A DNA stretch of 64,000 bases from Chryseobacterium indologenes (GTDB lineage: Bacteria > Bacteroidota > Bacteroidia > Flavobacteriales > Weeksellaceae), in NCBI RefSeq assembly GCF_018362995.1, contig NZ_CP074372.1:3348001-3412000 (forward strand). Direction: 5' to 3'. Below are positions 1 through 8,265 of the stretch, piece after piece. The notes below the pieces were generated by a model, which was not told the DNA's origin, made no database searches, and saw nothing but the letters and a program-made list of their open reading frames with translations. A program made the position numbers and the translations under genes. Position 1 is the first letter of the stretch. The number at the start of each line of letters is the position of its first letter.

Positions 1-795
1 GTTGTCATCAAAAATATGGCAAAAAAGTGGCCTGCTTACCAAAAATGGACGATGGAATACATGAAGGAGGTAGTAGGAGATGTAGAGGTTCCTTTATATG
101 ACAGCTCAAAAGCAGACCCTTCAGCTCCCATCAATGCTTCTGCCGCAAAAATGAAATTTGGAGATTATATAGATCTCATTCAGCGGGAACCTACTGATCT
201 CAGAATATTCCTTTTTGACCCTATAAAATTTGCTCCGACTCTTCTGGAAGATTATATTTCTCCTAAAGAGCTTATGGGAGGATTCCTGGATAAATATCCC
301 AATATGTTCTTCGGAGGAAAAGGTTCTGAAACATTCCTTCATTTTGATATTGATATGGCGCATATTTTCCATACTCATTTCAACGGAAGAAAACATATTC
401 TTCTTTTCGATTATAAATGGAGAGAAAGACTTTATCAGATTCCTTACGCAACATATGCATTAGAGGACTATGATATTGAAAATCCAGACTTCACAAAGTT
501 TCCGGCACTGGATGGTGTAGAAGGAATTGAATGTTACCTTGAGCACGGAGATACTTTATTCATGCCTACGGGATGGTGGCACTGGATGAAATATCTGGAT
601 GGAAGTTTCTCTATTTCTTTAAGAGCCTGGGACAAATCATGGGCAGTAAAAGCTCATTCTTTATGGAATCTTACTGTACAGCGTAAATTTGACGATGTTA
701 TGAAATCACAGTTTAAAAGTAAATACATGGACTGGAAAGAAAAGCTCGCCATTGAAAGGGCAGAAATTGCTTTAAAAAGAGGTTTACCAAAATAA
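1..795 (+). CDS. Cupin-like (JmjC-fold, cupin_8 type) protein, 5' end cut by window
   Basis: The frame is open from base 1, and the first ATG (base 16) falls inside what looks like a conserved segment, so the true start probably lies before the window. About 264 residues are visible. An iron-binding-like pattern is present: HFD in the middle, a nearby HIFHTHF cluster, and a distal His in PTGWWHWM. This is the layout of the cupin_8/JmjC-like family, whose members are often 2-oxoglutarate- and Fe(II)-dependent hydroxylases. No signal peptide can be assessed. It is followed directly by a strong hairpin terminator. The family assignment is fairly sure; the substrate is unknown. Confidence 0.75.
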   Translation, partial: VVIKNMAKKWPAYQKWTMEYMKEVVGDVEVPLYDSSKADPSAPINASAAKMKFGDYIDLIQREPTDLRIFLFDPIKFAPTLLEDYISPKELMGGFLDKYPNMFFGGKGSETFLHFDIDMAHIFHTHFNGRKHILLFDYKWRERLYQIPYATYALEDYDIENPDFTKFPALDGVEGIECYLEHGDTLFMPTGWWHWMKYLDGSFSISLRAWDKSWAVKAHSLWNLTVQRKFDDVMKSQFKSKYMDWKEKLAIERAEIALKRGLPK

Positions 796-800
796 ATAAA

Positions 801-830
801 AAGACGTTTCAGATGAAACGTCTTTTTTTA
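801..830. terminator. Bidirectional rho-independent terminator
   Basis: A 10-bp perfect stem (AAGACGTTTC, loop AGAT, GAAACGTCTT) is flanked by A-rich sequence on the left and a T run on the right. It can end the cupin-like gene on the plus strand and the converging T9SS-sorted gene on the minus strand. Confidence 0.85.
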
Positions 831-847
831 TTCTATTATAAAAGGTT

Positions 848-1636
848 TTATTTCTTAATAATCTTATAGCCTTTTTCAGCCTCTTTATCTTTGACCTTTA
901 CTATATAATTTCCTGTAGTCAGTTCACTTACGTTTACCGTTCCGTTTTCTGAATTCATCATTTCTTTTTTCACCAGTTTTCCATTAAAATCATAAATATT
1001 GATTTCAGATATCTTCGTTTTATTTTTGATGTATAAGATATCTTTTACCGGACTTGGATAGATAGATGCCCGGCTTTTATCTGCTTTTGCATCAGAAACC
1101 GATAGACTGTTTGCTGAAATCTGGAAATCATCTATCCCGATAAACCAGATATCGGTTGTAGTGGAATGAAAAGCAATGTAAATAGTTTGTCCAACATATG
1201 GGGTCAGATCATAGGTATATTGATTCCATGAAGTAGGAGGCTTTACTGCAGCAGCAAGCGTATTGGTAAGCCCTGCAACGGTAGGAGTTGTTGTTGAGAT
1301 TTTTACATCCACTGTCTCTGCAAGCCCGGCTCCTCTGTTTCTTGCCCAGAAAGTAAGCTTATCCGATACTCCTGCAGTCACTACTATAGCAGGACTAATG
1401 ACATAATCATCATGGGCAGTACTGCCATATTCCAATCCCAGAAAATGGGTTCCTGAATGAGGTGCATTGAATGAAGAATCATAGGAAGTCCAGGTTTCCC
1501 AGGTTCCGGGATCTCCTCCATTAATTACTGTCCAATCGGCAGGCATTGTTGCCGAATCAAAACTTTGAGAATATTGTGCCAGCAGACCTATTGGTACAAA
1601 GCACAGCAATGTTACGAATTGATAAATTTGTTTCAT
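848..1636 (-). CDS. Secreted T9SS cargo protein with choice-of-anchor-J-like domain and C-terminal sorting domain
   Basis: The 262-residue protein starts with a typical signal peptide (MKQIYQFVTLLCFVPIGLLA). The middle part, about residues 24-175, reads like a jelly-roll choice-of-anchor J (cleaved adhesin) domain, with WTVINGGDPGTWETW near its start and FIGIDDFQIS near its end. The last ~75 residues match a type IX secretion sorting domain: YPSPVKDILYIKN, then INIYDFNGKLVKK, then a final GNYIVKVKDKE and basic tail. This predicts export across the outer membrane by the T9SS, consistent with the PorW/SprE-like gene at 22867. Ligand or substrate is unknown. A monocistronic gene with its own terminator. 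Confidence 0.85.
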   Translation of the reverse strand: MKQIYQFVTLLCFVPIGLLAQYSQSFDSATMPADWTVINGGDPGTWETWTSYDSSFNAPHSGTHFLGLEYGSTAHDDYVISPAIVVTAGVSDKLTFWARNRGAGLAETVDVKISTTTPTVAGLTNTLAAAVKPPTSWNQYTYDLTPYVGQTIYIAFHSTTTDIWFIGIDDFQISANSLSVSDAKADKSRASIYPSPVKDILYIKNKTKISEINIYDFNGKLVKKEMMNSENGTVNVSELTTGNYIVKVKDKEAEKGYKIIKK

Positions 1637-1738
1637 AGTGTTTTGTTTTGAATACTAATTTAATAAAAAAAACTAACACATTGATTAACAAATCACTATA
1701 AAAAAAATAAAAATAATCTGACTTTTATGAGTAATTCT

Positions 1739-3463
1739 CTACAATACCCTATAAACAGGATATTGTCTGAAAGTTTTTTCTTCAAAGTAAGGGGAATGTC
1801 TGTACACCCAATCTAATTGTGCATCTCCATCTTCAGAAAGTTTTTTATCGGATGCTTTCGCTTTTTCAAAGGCTTCTTTCAATTTTTGATCTTTTTTCAG
1901 CAGTCCAGCAGCCGTGTCCTCAAAAATATAGGCAGAATAGTATTCTTTCTGGGCTAAAATTCCATCAAAGAAATTCCAGTTAAAAAAAGAGTCTAACGCC
2001 TCAGGTTCAAGGGTTTCTATAATGTATTTCACACCAGACTGATTGGTAGAAACCAGATAATCTCCGGCTGAAAACATTATATTCTTTTTTGAAGTATCGA
2101 GTGTCGTTTCAAAATGCAGATAATGACCTTCATAAGGATTTTTAACGGTCTTAAAATCTTTAATTTTATAAGATTCAACCGCTAAAGTACTGTCTTTCTG
2201 AATGGGTTTCATCTGAATATTATTTCTTCTGAATTCTTCAATCACACGGTACTGCGATTGCGGAATTACATAATACTTCGGAATGGAAATATATCCTGTT
2301 GGGACAGCGGTAGTAAAGAGTTTTATATTCTTTGTAAAGGGTTTGTTTCTGTCATAATACAGCCTTGGCTTTCCGGAAACTTCACTGGGTTTGTATTTTC
2401 CTTCATAGCCTTTAAAATCCATAGTAGAGAACTTTGTGGAGTCAATTTTCCAACGGATGCCATATTGTTTACCCGCCTGGTATTGTTTTAAGTTTTCAAT
2501 GCGGAGCTGTTTTATAGTACGATACTCTTTATCTAAATTCTGAAGGTTGACCAGCATATATTTGTAAGTAGCATCTACTCTTTTGTCATAAGGCTTCAGC
2601 ATATGGGTTTCAGGAACGGTTCCTAAGGAATTGAATAGTGATGTATAACCTGTGGAGTATCTCGGAGAGTCTTCAAATGAAGCAAAGCCTACTTCTGGAA
2701 CATCACCATGAATATTGACATAAGGTGTGCTTTCATAGCCCAGCTTCTTCATATCTTCAAGGTTTTTAGCCTGATAATCATTATAGAAATAAGTCCCCAG
2801 AGTATTTCCAAGACGTTCTTTAAAGGTAGAAATATAGGTAAAAGTATATTGATAATCAGCACCGTTGCTGACATGGTTGTCAATGAAAACATCCGGTTTT
2901 AGCCATTGGTATATCTCCTGAAAGCTTCTGGCATTTTTAGAATCGGCCTTAATAAAGTCTCTGTTCAGGTCATAATTCCTTGTATTTCCTCTGAAACCAT
3001 ACTGCTCAGGTCCGTTCTGATTGGCTCTGGAGTAAGAACCTCTGTTCAACATTCCACTCACATTATAAGCTGAAATAGCAGCGATGATAAAATTTTGTGG
3101 AGTTTTAATCTTTTTTGTGGCAAGATCTCTCATCAGCATCATGGTAGCGTCTATTCCGTCCGGTTCTCCCGGGTGAATCCCATTGTTGACAAAGAGAATT
3201 GCTTTATCTTTTCTTAATTTTTCAAGGTCTTTTTCAGGAAAAGGGTTATAAACTACAACATAAATAGGTTTTCCATTATCATCTTCCCCCTTTTTAAGAT
3301 ACTGAATGGTATTAAAATTCTTAGCCAGATCCTGGTAATAACTATTCATTTCATCATAGGTAACGGTCTGGTTGCCATTTCCTTTTTCAAAAGGGGTCTG
3401 AAATGATTTTTGAGCAAAAAACAAGGTAGAACTCAGGATAAATAAAAGATATTTCAGTTTCAT
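1739..3463 (-). CDS. M14-family zinc carboxypeptidase, secreted
   Basis: The 574-residue protein has a short signal peptide ending near LFFAQ. The zinc motif HPGE lies at about residue 98 (NNGIHPGEPDG), followed by a DNHVSNGADY segment that can supply the third zinc ligand; this is the HxxE...H layout of peptidase family M14. NRDFIKADS and NLDKEYR fit substrate-binding parts. The C-terminal ~200 residues are less conserved. It is probably periplasmic or extracellular and cleaves C-terminal residues from peptides; specificity cannot be read. It stands alone, with a palindromic repeat beyond its promoter region. Confidence 0.8.
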   Translation of the reverse strand: MKLKYLLFILSSTLFFAQKSFQTPFEKGNGNQTVTYDEMNSYYQDLAKNFNTIQYLKKGEDDNGKPIYVVVYNPFPEKDLEKLRKDKAILFVNNGIHPGEPDGIDATMMLMRDLATKKIKTPQNFIIAAISAYNVSGMLNRGSYSRANQNGPEQYGFRGNTRNYDLNRDFIKADSKNARSFQEIYQWLKPDVFIDNHVSNGADYQYTFTYISTFKERLGNTLGTYFYNDYQAKNLEDMKKLGYESTPYVNIHGDVPEVGFASFEDSPRYSTGYTSLFNSLGTVPETHMLKPYDKRVDATYKYMLVNLQNLDKEYRTIKQLRIENLKQYQAGKQYGIRWKIDSTKFSTMDFKGYEGKYKPSEVSGKPRLYYDRNKPFTKNIKLFTTAVPTGYISIPKYYVIPQSQYRVIEEFRRNNIQMKPIQKDSTLAVESYKIKDFKTVKNPYEGHYLHFETTLDTSKKNIMFSAGDYLVSTNQSGVKYIIETLEPEALDSFFNWNFFDGILAQKEYYSAYIFEDTAAGLLKKDQKLKEAFEKAKASDKKLSEDGDAQLDWVYRHSPYFEEKTFRQYPVYRVL

Positions 3464-3571
3464 TGAAGTGATATTTTCAGGCTTTAAATGTAGTTATCTT
3501 TTGTGAAAAATGGGAATGTGTTGACAGGCAAAATTGCGAAAAAGTGAAAATGCAAAATTACTTTAAAACCC

Positions 3572-3604
3572 AAACCTAACAGGTTTTGAAAACCTGTTAG
3601 GTTT
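3572..3604. repeat. Near-perfect intergenic palindrome (REP-like)
   Basis: Two 16-base arms (AAACCTAACAGGTTTT and its reverse complement) are separated by one G. It sits between the M14 peptidase start and the stop of the phosphatase gene, so it could end the leftward operon. No T run follows on the minus strand beyond the arm itself. From memory, elements with AACCTAACAGGTT words are scattered in intergenic regions of flavobacteria; a genome-wide count would show whether this is one. Confidence 0.65.
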
Positions 3605-3637
3605 GTTTGTCAAAATTTGAAAATTTTATTTATACGC

Positions 3638-4366
3638 TTAATTTCTTCCTTTTTCTTCTGGATATAAGGAAGGCAGCGGATCACTTTGCCAGAATTCTTT
3701 AGTATTAATATCCATGATGGATAAAGCTCCGGTATAAGCTGCTCCGGTATCCATATTCCAGATATTGGCTTTATTGGCCGGCGTTCTAATCCCAATATCA
3801 AGAGTGGGTGTATGTCCGATAAATATTTCTTTATATAAAAGTAGTCTTTTGGGATACAACACTGAATTCTTTTCCAGTTTTTTGTCCATTGCTACTGCGG
3901 TTTCCCAAAGGGTTCTGTCCCAGCGATAATTACTGGAGTAGACTTCTCTTTCCGGGCCGTGCATGGAAGCATATCCGGCATGAATAAACAGGCGGTTCTG
4001 ATCGTCAATATGATAATTTTTCATTCTTTGAAAGAATTCGAGGTGAAGATCCAGGTCTTCCGGAAGATAATCAGCATAGCTTTCTACAGTGCTTTTTCCG
4101 CCGTTGAAAATCCATACATCAGGATTTTGTCCCAATGAAAGCCAGTCTTCACACCATGCATCATGATTTCCTTTGATGAAGATACATTCCTGTTTTTGGG
4201 AAAGATCCATTAAAAATTGAATAATTTCTGCAGACTCACTCCATCCATCCACATAATCTCCGAGAAAAATCAGTTGATCGTTTTCAGCGACCTTTGCCCT
4301 TTCAAGAACCTGCTGCAAAGCTTTAAATCCTCCGTGAATGTCTCCTATTACTAATGTTCTTTTCAT
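3638..4366 (-). CDS. PPP-family metallophosphatase
   Basis: The three metal-binding blocks of calcineurin-like PPP phosphatases are in order: GDIHG (residues 8-12), GDYVDG (about 40) and GNHD (about 71), followed by HAGY and a C-terminal GHTPT. The protein is about 242 residues, usual for bacterial single-domain members (PrpE/ApaH-like). I chose the ATG at 4366, one base past the kptA stop, over a longer in-frame start that would overlap kptA. It is the last gene of the ADP-ribose array. A substrate among phosphorylated ADP-ribose or dinucleotide products is an inference from its position next to kptA. Confidence 0.85.
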   Translation of the reverse strand: MKRTLVIGDIHGGFKALQQVLERAKVAENDQLIFLGDYVDGWSESAEIIQFLMDLSQKQECIFIKGNHDAWCEDWLSLGQNPDVWIFNGGKSTVESYADYLPEDLDLHLEFFQRMKNYHIDDQNRLFIHAGYASMHGPEREVYSSNYRWDRTLWETAVAMDKKLEKNSVLYPKRLLLYKEIFIGHTPTLDIGIRTPANKANIWNMDTGAAYTGALSIMDINTKEFWQSDPLPSLYPEEKGRN

Positions 4367-4367
4367 T

Positions 4368-4910
4368 TTACTTAGAAATGTATTTTGCATCTACAAAATC
4401 GGTGAGCCAGACTCCGTTTGCAGACTGATAGAAAGATAATCCATCCTGATGCATTGCTCCGGTTCTGATCGTAAGAATCACAGGCTTTCCGTGTCTCATT
4501 CCGACCTTTGTAGCGGTCTCTTTATCAGCGCTTAAGTGTACATGCTGACGGGTTCTTTTTTCTATTCCATTTTCCAAAATGGATCTGATATTGGCTTCTG
4601 CAGTTCCGTGATAAAGAAATTCAGGTGGCTGTTTTGTTTCCAAAGCCAGATCTATATCAATAGAATGTCCCTGACTTGCTCTGATCATGGTTTTATCTTC
4701 ATTAAAAGCAAAGCGTTTCTTATTATTGGTTTCTACTACTTCATCCAATTCTTCGGGAGTAAAATATATTCTTTTCTTTGCTGATTTTGCTCTCAGCTCT
4801 TCTATATCTGCCCAGCCGTTTTCATCCAGCGAAAGTCCAATGCTTTCCGGCTGATGGCGTAAGATCAGGCTTAAAAATTTACTTATTTTTTTCTTTTCTA
4901 TTTCGTTCAT
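4368..4910 (-). CDS. kptA: RNA 2'-phosphotransferase (Tpt1/KptA family)
   Basis: The 180-residue protein matches KptA in length and motifs: ILRHQP near residue 17 (the catalytic Arg-His pair), RASQGHS in the middle, YHGT, RQHVHLS and VGMRHGKP in the C-terminal ADP-ribosyltransferase-like lobe. KptA moves the 2'-phosphate of an RNA splice-type junction to NAD+, giving ADP-ribose 1'',2''-cyclic phosphate and nicotinamide. In bacteria the natural RNA is unknown. It overlaps the ADP-ribosylglycohydrolase gene upstream by 4 bases (ATGA), so the two are translationally coupled. The macrodomain at 10120 could process its product. Confidence 0.93.
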   Translation of the reverse strand: MNEIEKKKISKFLSLILRHQPESIGLSLDENGWADIEELRAKSAKKRIYFTPEELDEVVETNNKKRFAFNEDKTMIRASQGHSIDIDLALETKQPPEFLYHGTAEANIRSILENGIEKRTRQHVHLSADKETATKVGMRHGKPVILTIRTGAMHQDGLSFYQSANGVWLTDFVDAKYISK

Positions 4911-5860
4911 GGTTTGAGTTTTAATTCATTTTTTTGGTGTAATTTCTCACACAATGCTTCAATATCATCCTTTCGCACCAGCTCAGCAATCCATTCTTCA
5001 GGAATATTTTCATATCCATAATAAATTCCGGCAATTCCCCCTGTAATGGCTCCTGTCGTATCGGTGTCCTCTCCGAGGTTGACTGCCTTCAAAACTGCTT
5101 CAGAATAGCTTTCTGAATTGAGAAAACACCATAGAGAAGCTTCCAGGCTGTGAAGGACATAACCTCCACTTCTGATTTCATCTTCAGGATATCCGGAAAT
5201 ATCATTTATTAAAACTCTATTAAAAAGTTCAATTTCTTTTGGGTTAAAGCCTTGTTCATCAGCACATTTCAACGCTGTTTTTTGTGTATAGGTATATGCT
5301 TCTGTTTTGTCCTTGCCTTTTAATAATTCGATCGCAAAAAGTACGTAGATGAAACAAGCAAAAACAGAACGGAAGTGACCGTGAGTTATTGCTGAGACTT
5401 CTTTTACCGTAAGATAAAGCTTTTGAATATCATCTTCGCTTTCAAGATAAAAAGCAAGAGGAAGAATCCTCATTAAAGAGCCATTCCCATTGTCTTCTTC
5501 AAAAATATTTCCTGAAAATCTCGCACTTTCCCCTTTAATTAACCTCGCCAGAGCATGCCTTGTTGTTCCACCAATATCAAAAAGTCTCCCATGGGCAGTC
5601 CAGTGACCATATTTATTCCATTTTACAAAGCTTTGCCCGATCTTTTCCAAGTCATACCCTTTGGTAAGTTCTTCAGCAAGACAGAGTGTAAGAGAGCTGT
5701 CATCACTCCAGGTTCCTTTGGGCTGATTCCAGGACATGTATTCCAGCATTTTTGTTACCGGAAAACGTTTTAAATCTTCTCTTTTTTTGAATTCTACAGG
5801 AACACCAAGGGCGTCTCCTATGCAAACGCCCATGATTCCTGCTTTTACTTTATTTTTCAT
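4907..5860 (-). CDS. ADP-ribosylglycohydrolase (DraG/ARH family)
   Basis: The 317-residue protein has the expected all-helical ARH layout: GDALGVPVEF at residues 17-26, SDDSSLTL (metal-binding DD) at about 53, NGSLMRILPLA in the middle and GEDTDTTGAITGGIAG near residue 270, the second metal-binding block. The family removes ADP-ribose from protein side chains or from small acceptors with Mg2+ help. Its ATG overlaps the sirtuin stop by one base (TGATG) and its stop overlaps kptA by 4 bases. The key acidic residues are all present, so it should be active. The exact bond it cleaves (Arg, Ser or nucleic acid) cannot be told. Confidence 0.92.
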   Translation of the reverse strand: MKNKVKAGIMGVCIGDALGVPVEFKKREDLKRFPVTKMLEYMSWNQPKGTWSDDSSLTLCLAEELTKGYDLEKIGQSFVKWNKYGHWTAHGRLFDIGGTTRHALARLIKGESARFSGNIFEEDNGNGSLMRILPLAFYLESEDDIQKLYLTVKEVSAITHGHFRSVFACFIYVLFAIELLKGKDKTEAYTYTQKTALKCADEQGFNPKEIELFNRVLINDISGYPEDEIRSGGYVLHSLEASLWCFLNSESYSEAVLKAVNLGEDTDTTGAITGGIAGIYYGYENIPEEWIAELVRKDDIEALCEKLHQKNELKLKP

Positions 5861-6546
5861 CAGGCAAGGTTTACCAGTTTATCGAACAGCAGTTTCATTC
5901 CCTGGGTTGCTGTTTCTTTCATAACAACAGCTCTCTGTCCGTATCCAAATCCTGTTTCATTAGGATTGATAACGATTAAAAGGCAGTCGTCTTTAATATC
6001 ATGAATCAATCCAGCTGCAGGATATACCTGCAAAGAAGTTCCGATTACCAGCAGAATATCAGATTCTTTCACAATTTCTCTTGCCGTTTGATATAAAGGA
6101 ACATCTTCTCCAAACCAAACGATAAAAGGTCTTAACTGCGCCCCATCTTCTGCTTTGTCACCGATATTGATGTCCTCTTTTTGGTCATAAATCAAGTTTT
6201 TATTGTTGCATGAACATGATTTGAACAATTCTCCGTGAATATGAAGGATATTGGTAGATCCAGCTCTTTCGTGAAGGTCATCAATATTCTGGGTAATGAT
6301 CTGAACATCGAAATGTTTTTCCAACTCTGCCAGTAAGTGATGCGCTTCGTTGGGCTGTACTTCATGCAGCTGGCGTCTTCTCTGGTTGTAAAATTCAAGA
6401 ACCAGAGCTCTGTCTTTTCTCCATCCTTCCGGACTTGCCACATCCGTTACATTATGATTTTCCCAAAGACCGTCTCCGTCTCTGAAAGTTTTTATTCCGC
6501 TTTCGGCACTGATTCCGGCACCGCTTAATATGGTTAGTTTTTTCAT
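5860..6546 (-). CDS. Sir2-family NAD-dependent protein deacylase (CobB-like)
   Basis: The 228-residue protein has the sirtuin core: GAGISAESGI at residue 9, TQNIDDLHERAG at about 97, catalytic HGE and VIGTSLQVYPAAG. A YxxR motif (FYNQRRRQL) resembles E. coli CobB and SIRT5, which remove succinyl-type acyl groups. LRPFIVWFGED is also CobB-like. The zinc site looks degraded: only one CxC pair (KSCSC) is visible and no second cysteine pair follows. The reaction releases nicotinamide and O-acyl-ADP-ribose, a substrate for the macrodomain gene two places upstream. It overlaps the SUKH gene by 4 bases. Confidence 0.92.
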   Translation of the reverse strand: MKKLTILSGAGISAESGIKTFRDGDGLWENHNVTDVASPEGWRKDRALVLEFYNQRRRQLHEVQPNEAHHLLAELEKHFDVQIITQNIDDLHERAGSTNILHIHGELFKSCSCNNKNLIYDQKEDINIGDKAEDGAQLRPFIVWFGEDVPLYQTAREIVKESDILLVIGTSLQVYPAAGLIHDIKDDCLLIVINPNETGFGYGQRAVVMKETATQGMKLLFDKLVNLA

Positions 6547-7127
6547 TGGTTTTTAATTTTTTCTATTAACACCTGGACCGCAACAATAGTCAGCACGATT
6601 ATAATAAAAGGAGCTAACAGAATCCCTAAAAGGGTATTTCCTATTCTTTTAAGTCGTTTTGGCCCAAATTTGTCTTTCGTTTTATGATTGATAAAATCTA
6701 CAAAATTTTCTTTATTCGTAAGCTCTTTATCATATCCCAACCAGTCGAAATTGGTTATAAAGTCTCCAAAAATATACAGATCGGGAGATTTAGGATCTGA
6801 TAAATTGAAAAAATAAAAGGTTTCAAAATCCTGTCCGACCAGAGGTTCATACTCCATATTATACTGGAAACAAAAAAGACGTTCAGTGCTCAATAAGTCT
6901 CTTTGCTTCAAAGCTTCCTTAAATTGACTTTGATATTTTTTCAGCTTTACGATATCATTTTCCATTGGGAAAACATTTGATTTTCTTCCAGCATGTTGAA
7001 GATAATAAATATAATTTTCAGGAAACTGCAGGTTCAATTCTTTCTGAAGAAAATCAATTTCTTGATTTTCCAATCCCACATTAGGATCTTCAGGTTGATC
7101 TACGAATCTGAAATTATATTTTTTCAC
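6543..7127 (-). CDS. SMI1/KNR4-like (SUKH) protein with C-terminal membrane anchor
   Basis: The 194-residue protein has an N-terminal region reading like a SUKH fold ([20 protein letters not shown], residues ~22-42), FNLSDP in the middle, and a hydrophobic helix at about residues 164-190 ([19 protein letters not shown]) that should anchor it in the membrane. SUKH proteins are often immunity proteins in bacterial toxin systems. The start is GTG at 7127, overlapping the macrodomain stop by 4 bases (GTGA). It is the only array member with a membrane segment. The SUKH call is moderate; its partner is unknown. Confidence 0.6.
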   Translation of the reverse strand: MKKYNFRFVDQPEDPNVGLENQEIDFLQKELNLQFPENYIYYLQHAGRKSNVFPMENDIVKLKKYQSQFKEALKQRDLLSTERLFCFQYNMEYEPLVGQDFETFYFFNLSDPKSPDLYIFGDFITNFDWLGYDKELTNKENFVDFINHKTKDKFGPKRLKRIGNTLLGILLAPFIIIVLTIVAVQVLIEKIKNQ

Positions 7128-7633
7128 AGCTGTAAAAGGTCTTTATAAATCTTTTCATTTTCATCATCAAAACAGACAAAAATAACTGTCTCAATACTAT
7201 CTGAATGAAATTTTCTGACCTCATCTACTGCAATTTTTCCTGCCAATTCTTTTGGAAATCTATAGACTCCTGTACTAATATTAGGAAAAGCAATCGTCTT
7301 CACACCAAGACTTTCTGCTAAATTCAAAGAATTATGATAACAGTTTGCCAGAAGCATTGATTCCTTTTCTTCGTGACCGTTCCAAACTGGGCCTACTGTA
7401 TGAATAACATATTTTGCAGGGAGATTTCCTGCATTTGTTACTACAGCTTCTCCCGTTTTGCATTTTCCTTGTCTATTTCTGATGGCAACACATTCTTCCA
7501 ATATCTGTGATCCTCCCACTCTATGAATAGCTCCATCTACACCGCCTCCACCAAGTAAGGATGAGTTAGCAGCGTTGACAATTGCATCAGCTTGGGTTTT
7601 TGTGATGTCTCCTTTTATTAATTCAATTTTCAT
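7124..7633 (-). CDS. MacroD/YmdB-type macrodomain O-acetyl-ADP-ribose deacetylase
   Basis: The 169-residue single domain shows [20 protein letters not shown] (residues ~18-37), the ADP-ribose-binding and catalytic loop of MacroD-type hydrolases, and a second loop [12 protein letters not shown] at about 118. Enzymes of this type hydrolyse O-acetyl-ADP-ribose, the sirtuin by-product, and mono-ADP-ribosyl-Asp/Glu. The sirtuin lies two genes downstream in the same operon. Start and stop overlap neighbours by 4 bases each. All key residues look intact. Confidence 0.93.
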   Translation of the reverse strand: MKIELIKGDITKTQADAIVNAANSSLLGGGGVDGAIHRVGGSQILEECVAIRNRQGKCKTGEAVVTNAGNLPAKYVIHTVGPVWNGHEEKESMLLANCYHNSLNLAESLGVKTIAFPNISTGVYRFPKELAGKIAVDEVRKFHSDSIETVIFVCFDDENEKIYKDLLQL

Positions 7634-8265
7634 CTTAAGTTGAGTTTTTTATTTAAACCCTCGTCATCAAATAATAAGGGTTTTTCCTCAGGAATAATCA
7701 GATTATCTAGATCATCGTTCAATACAAACCGATATTGTTCTGCCACGAAATCTGAAATATTTTCAATCAGAAGAATATCATCCTTAGCAAAAGACTTAAT
7801 AAATTCCTTCCGCAAGCCAATCTGTATGGCTCGTCGTTCCAGTTTATTTCCAAAAGGATCATGATCCGGATCCCACTGCAGTCTCACTGATGATGATTTC
7901 ACCCGATCCTGCCATTCTTCTCTTGAGATTCCAAGCTTTTTATTGTAAGAAGAATATACTGCATTTTCCAGATATTTTCTAAATGCTTCTTTTTTCAAAT
8001 GAATCGCAAGAACACTTTCCTGGCCTTCTTTTCTTCCCCAACCATTGCGATACATCATCCAGAGAAAATTAGGTTTTATCCATGTCATTCTTTCGAGACT
8101 AAAAGCTCCGCCAAAGAATTGGTTTTTAACAGCAAACTCTCCTATCTCTTTTCTATAGGATTGGTATACTATAATTTTTTCATCATCATATTGAGCCATG
8201 ATATGATGTCCTTGTTGAGGCCAGTTTTGTAATTGTTCTTTATATTTTTTTAGCTTGATTTTCAT
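7630..8265 (-). CDS. DUF4291 family protein, copy 1
   Basis: A 211-residue soluble protein with no signal or membrane segment. It shares with the gene at 9515 these blocks in order: IVYQSY (near residue 31), [37 protein letters not shown] and [13 protein letters not shown] recall this as the DUF4291 family; the biochemical role is not known to me. The conserved Arg, Gln-Trp-Asp and Arg-x-Ile-Gln positions suggest an enzyme. Its place among NAD and ADP-ribose enzymes suggests an ADP-ribosyl transfer or removal role (inference). It overlaps both neighbours by 4 bases. Confidence 0.8.
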   Translation of the reverse strand: MKIKLKKYKEQLQNWPQQGHHIMAQYDDEKIIVYQSYRKEIGEFAVKNQFFGGAFSLERMTWIKPNFLWMMYRNGWGRKEGQESVLAIHLKKEAFRKYLENAVYSSYNKKLGISREEWQDRVKSSSVRLQWDPDHDPFGNKLERRAIQIGLRKEFIKSFAKDDILLIENISDFVAEQYRFVLNDDLDNLIIPEEKPLLFDDEGLNKKLNLR

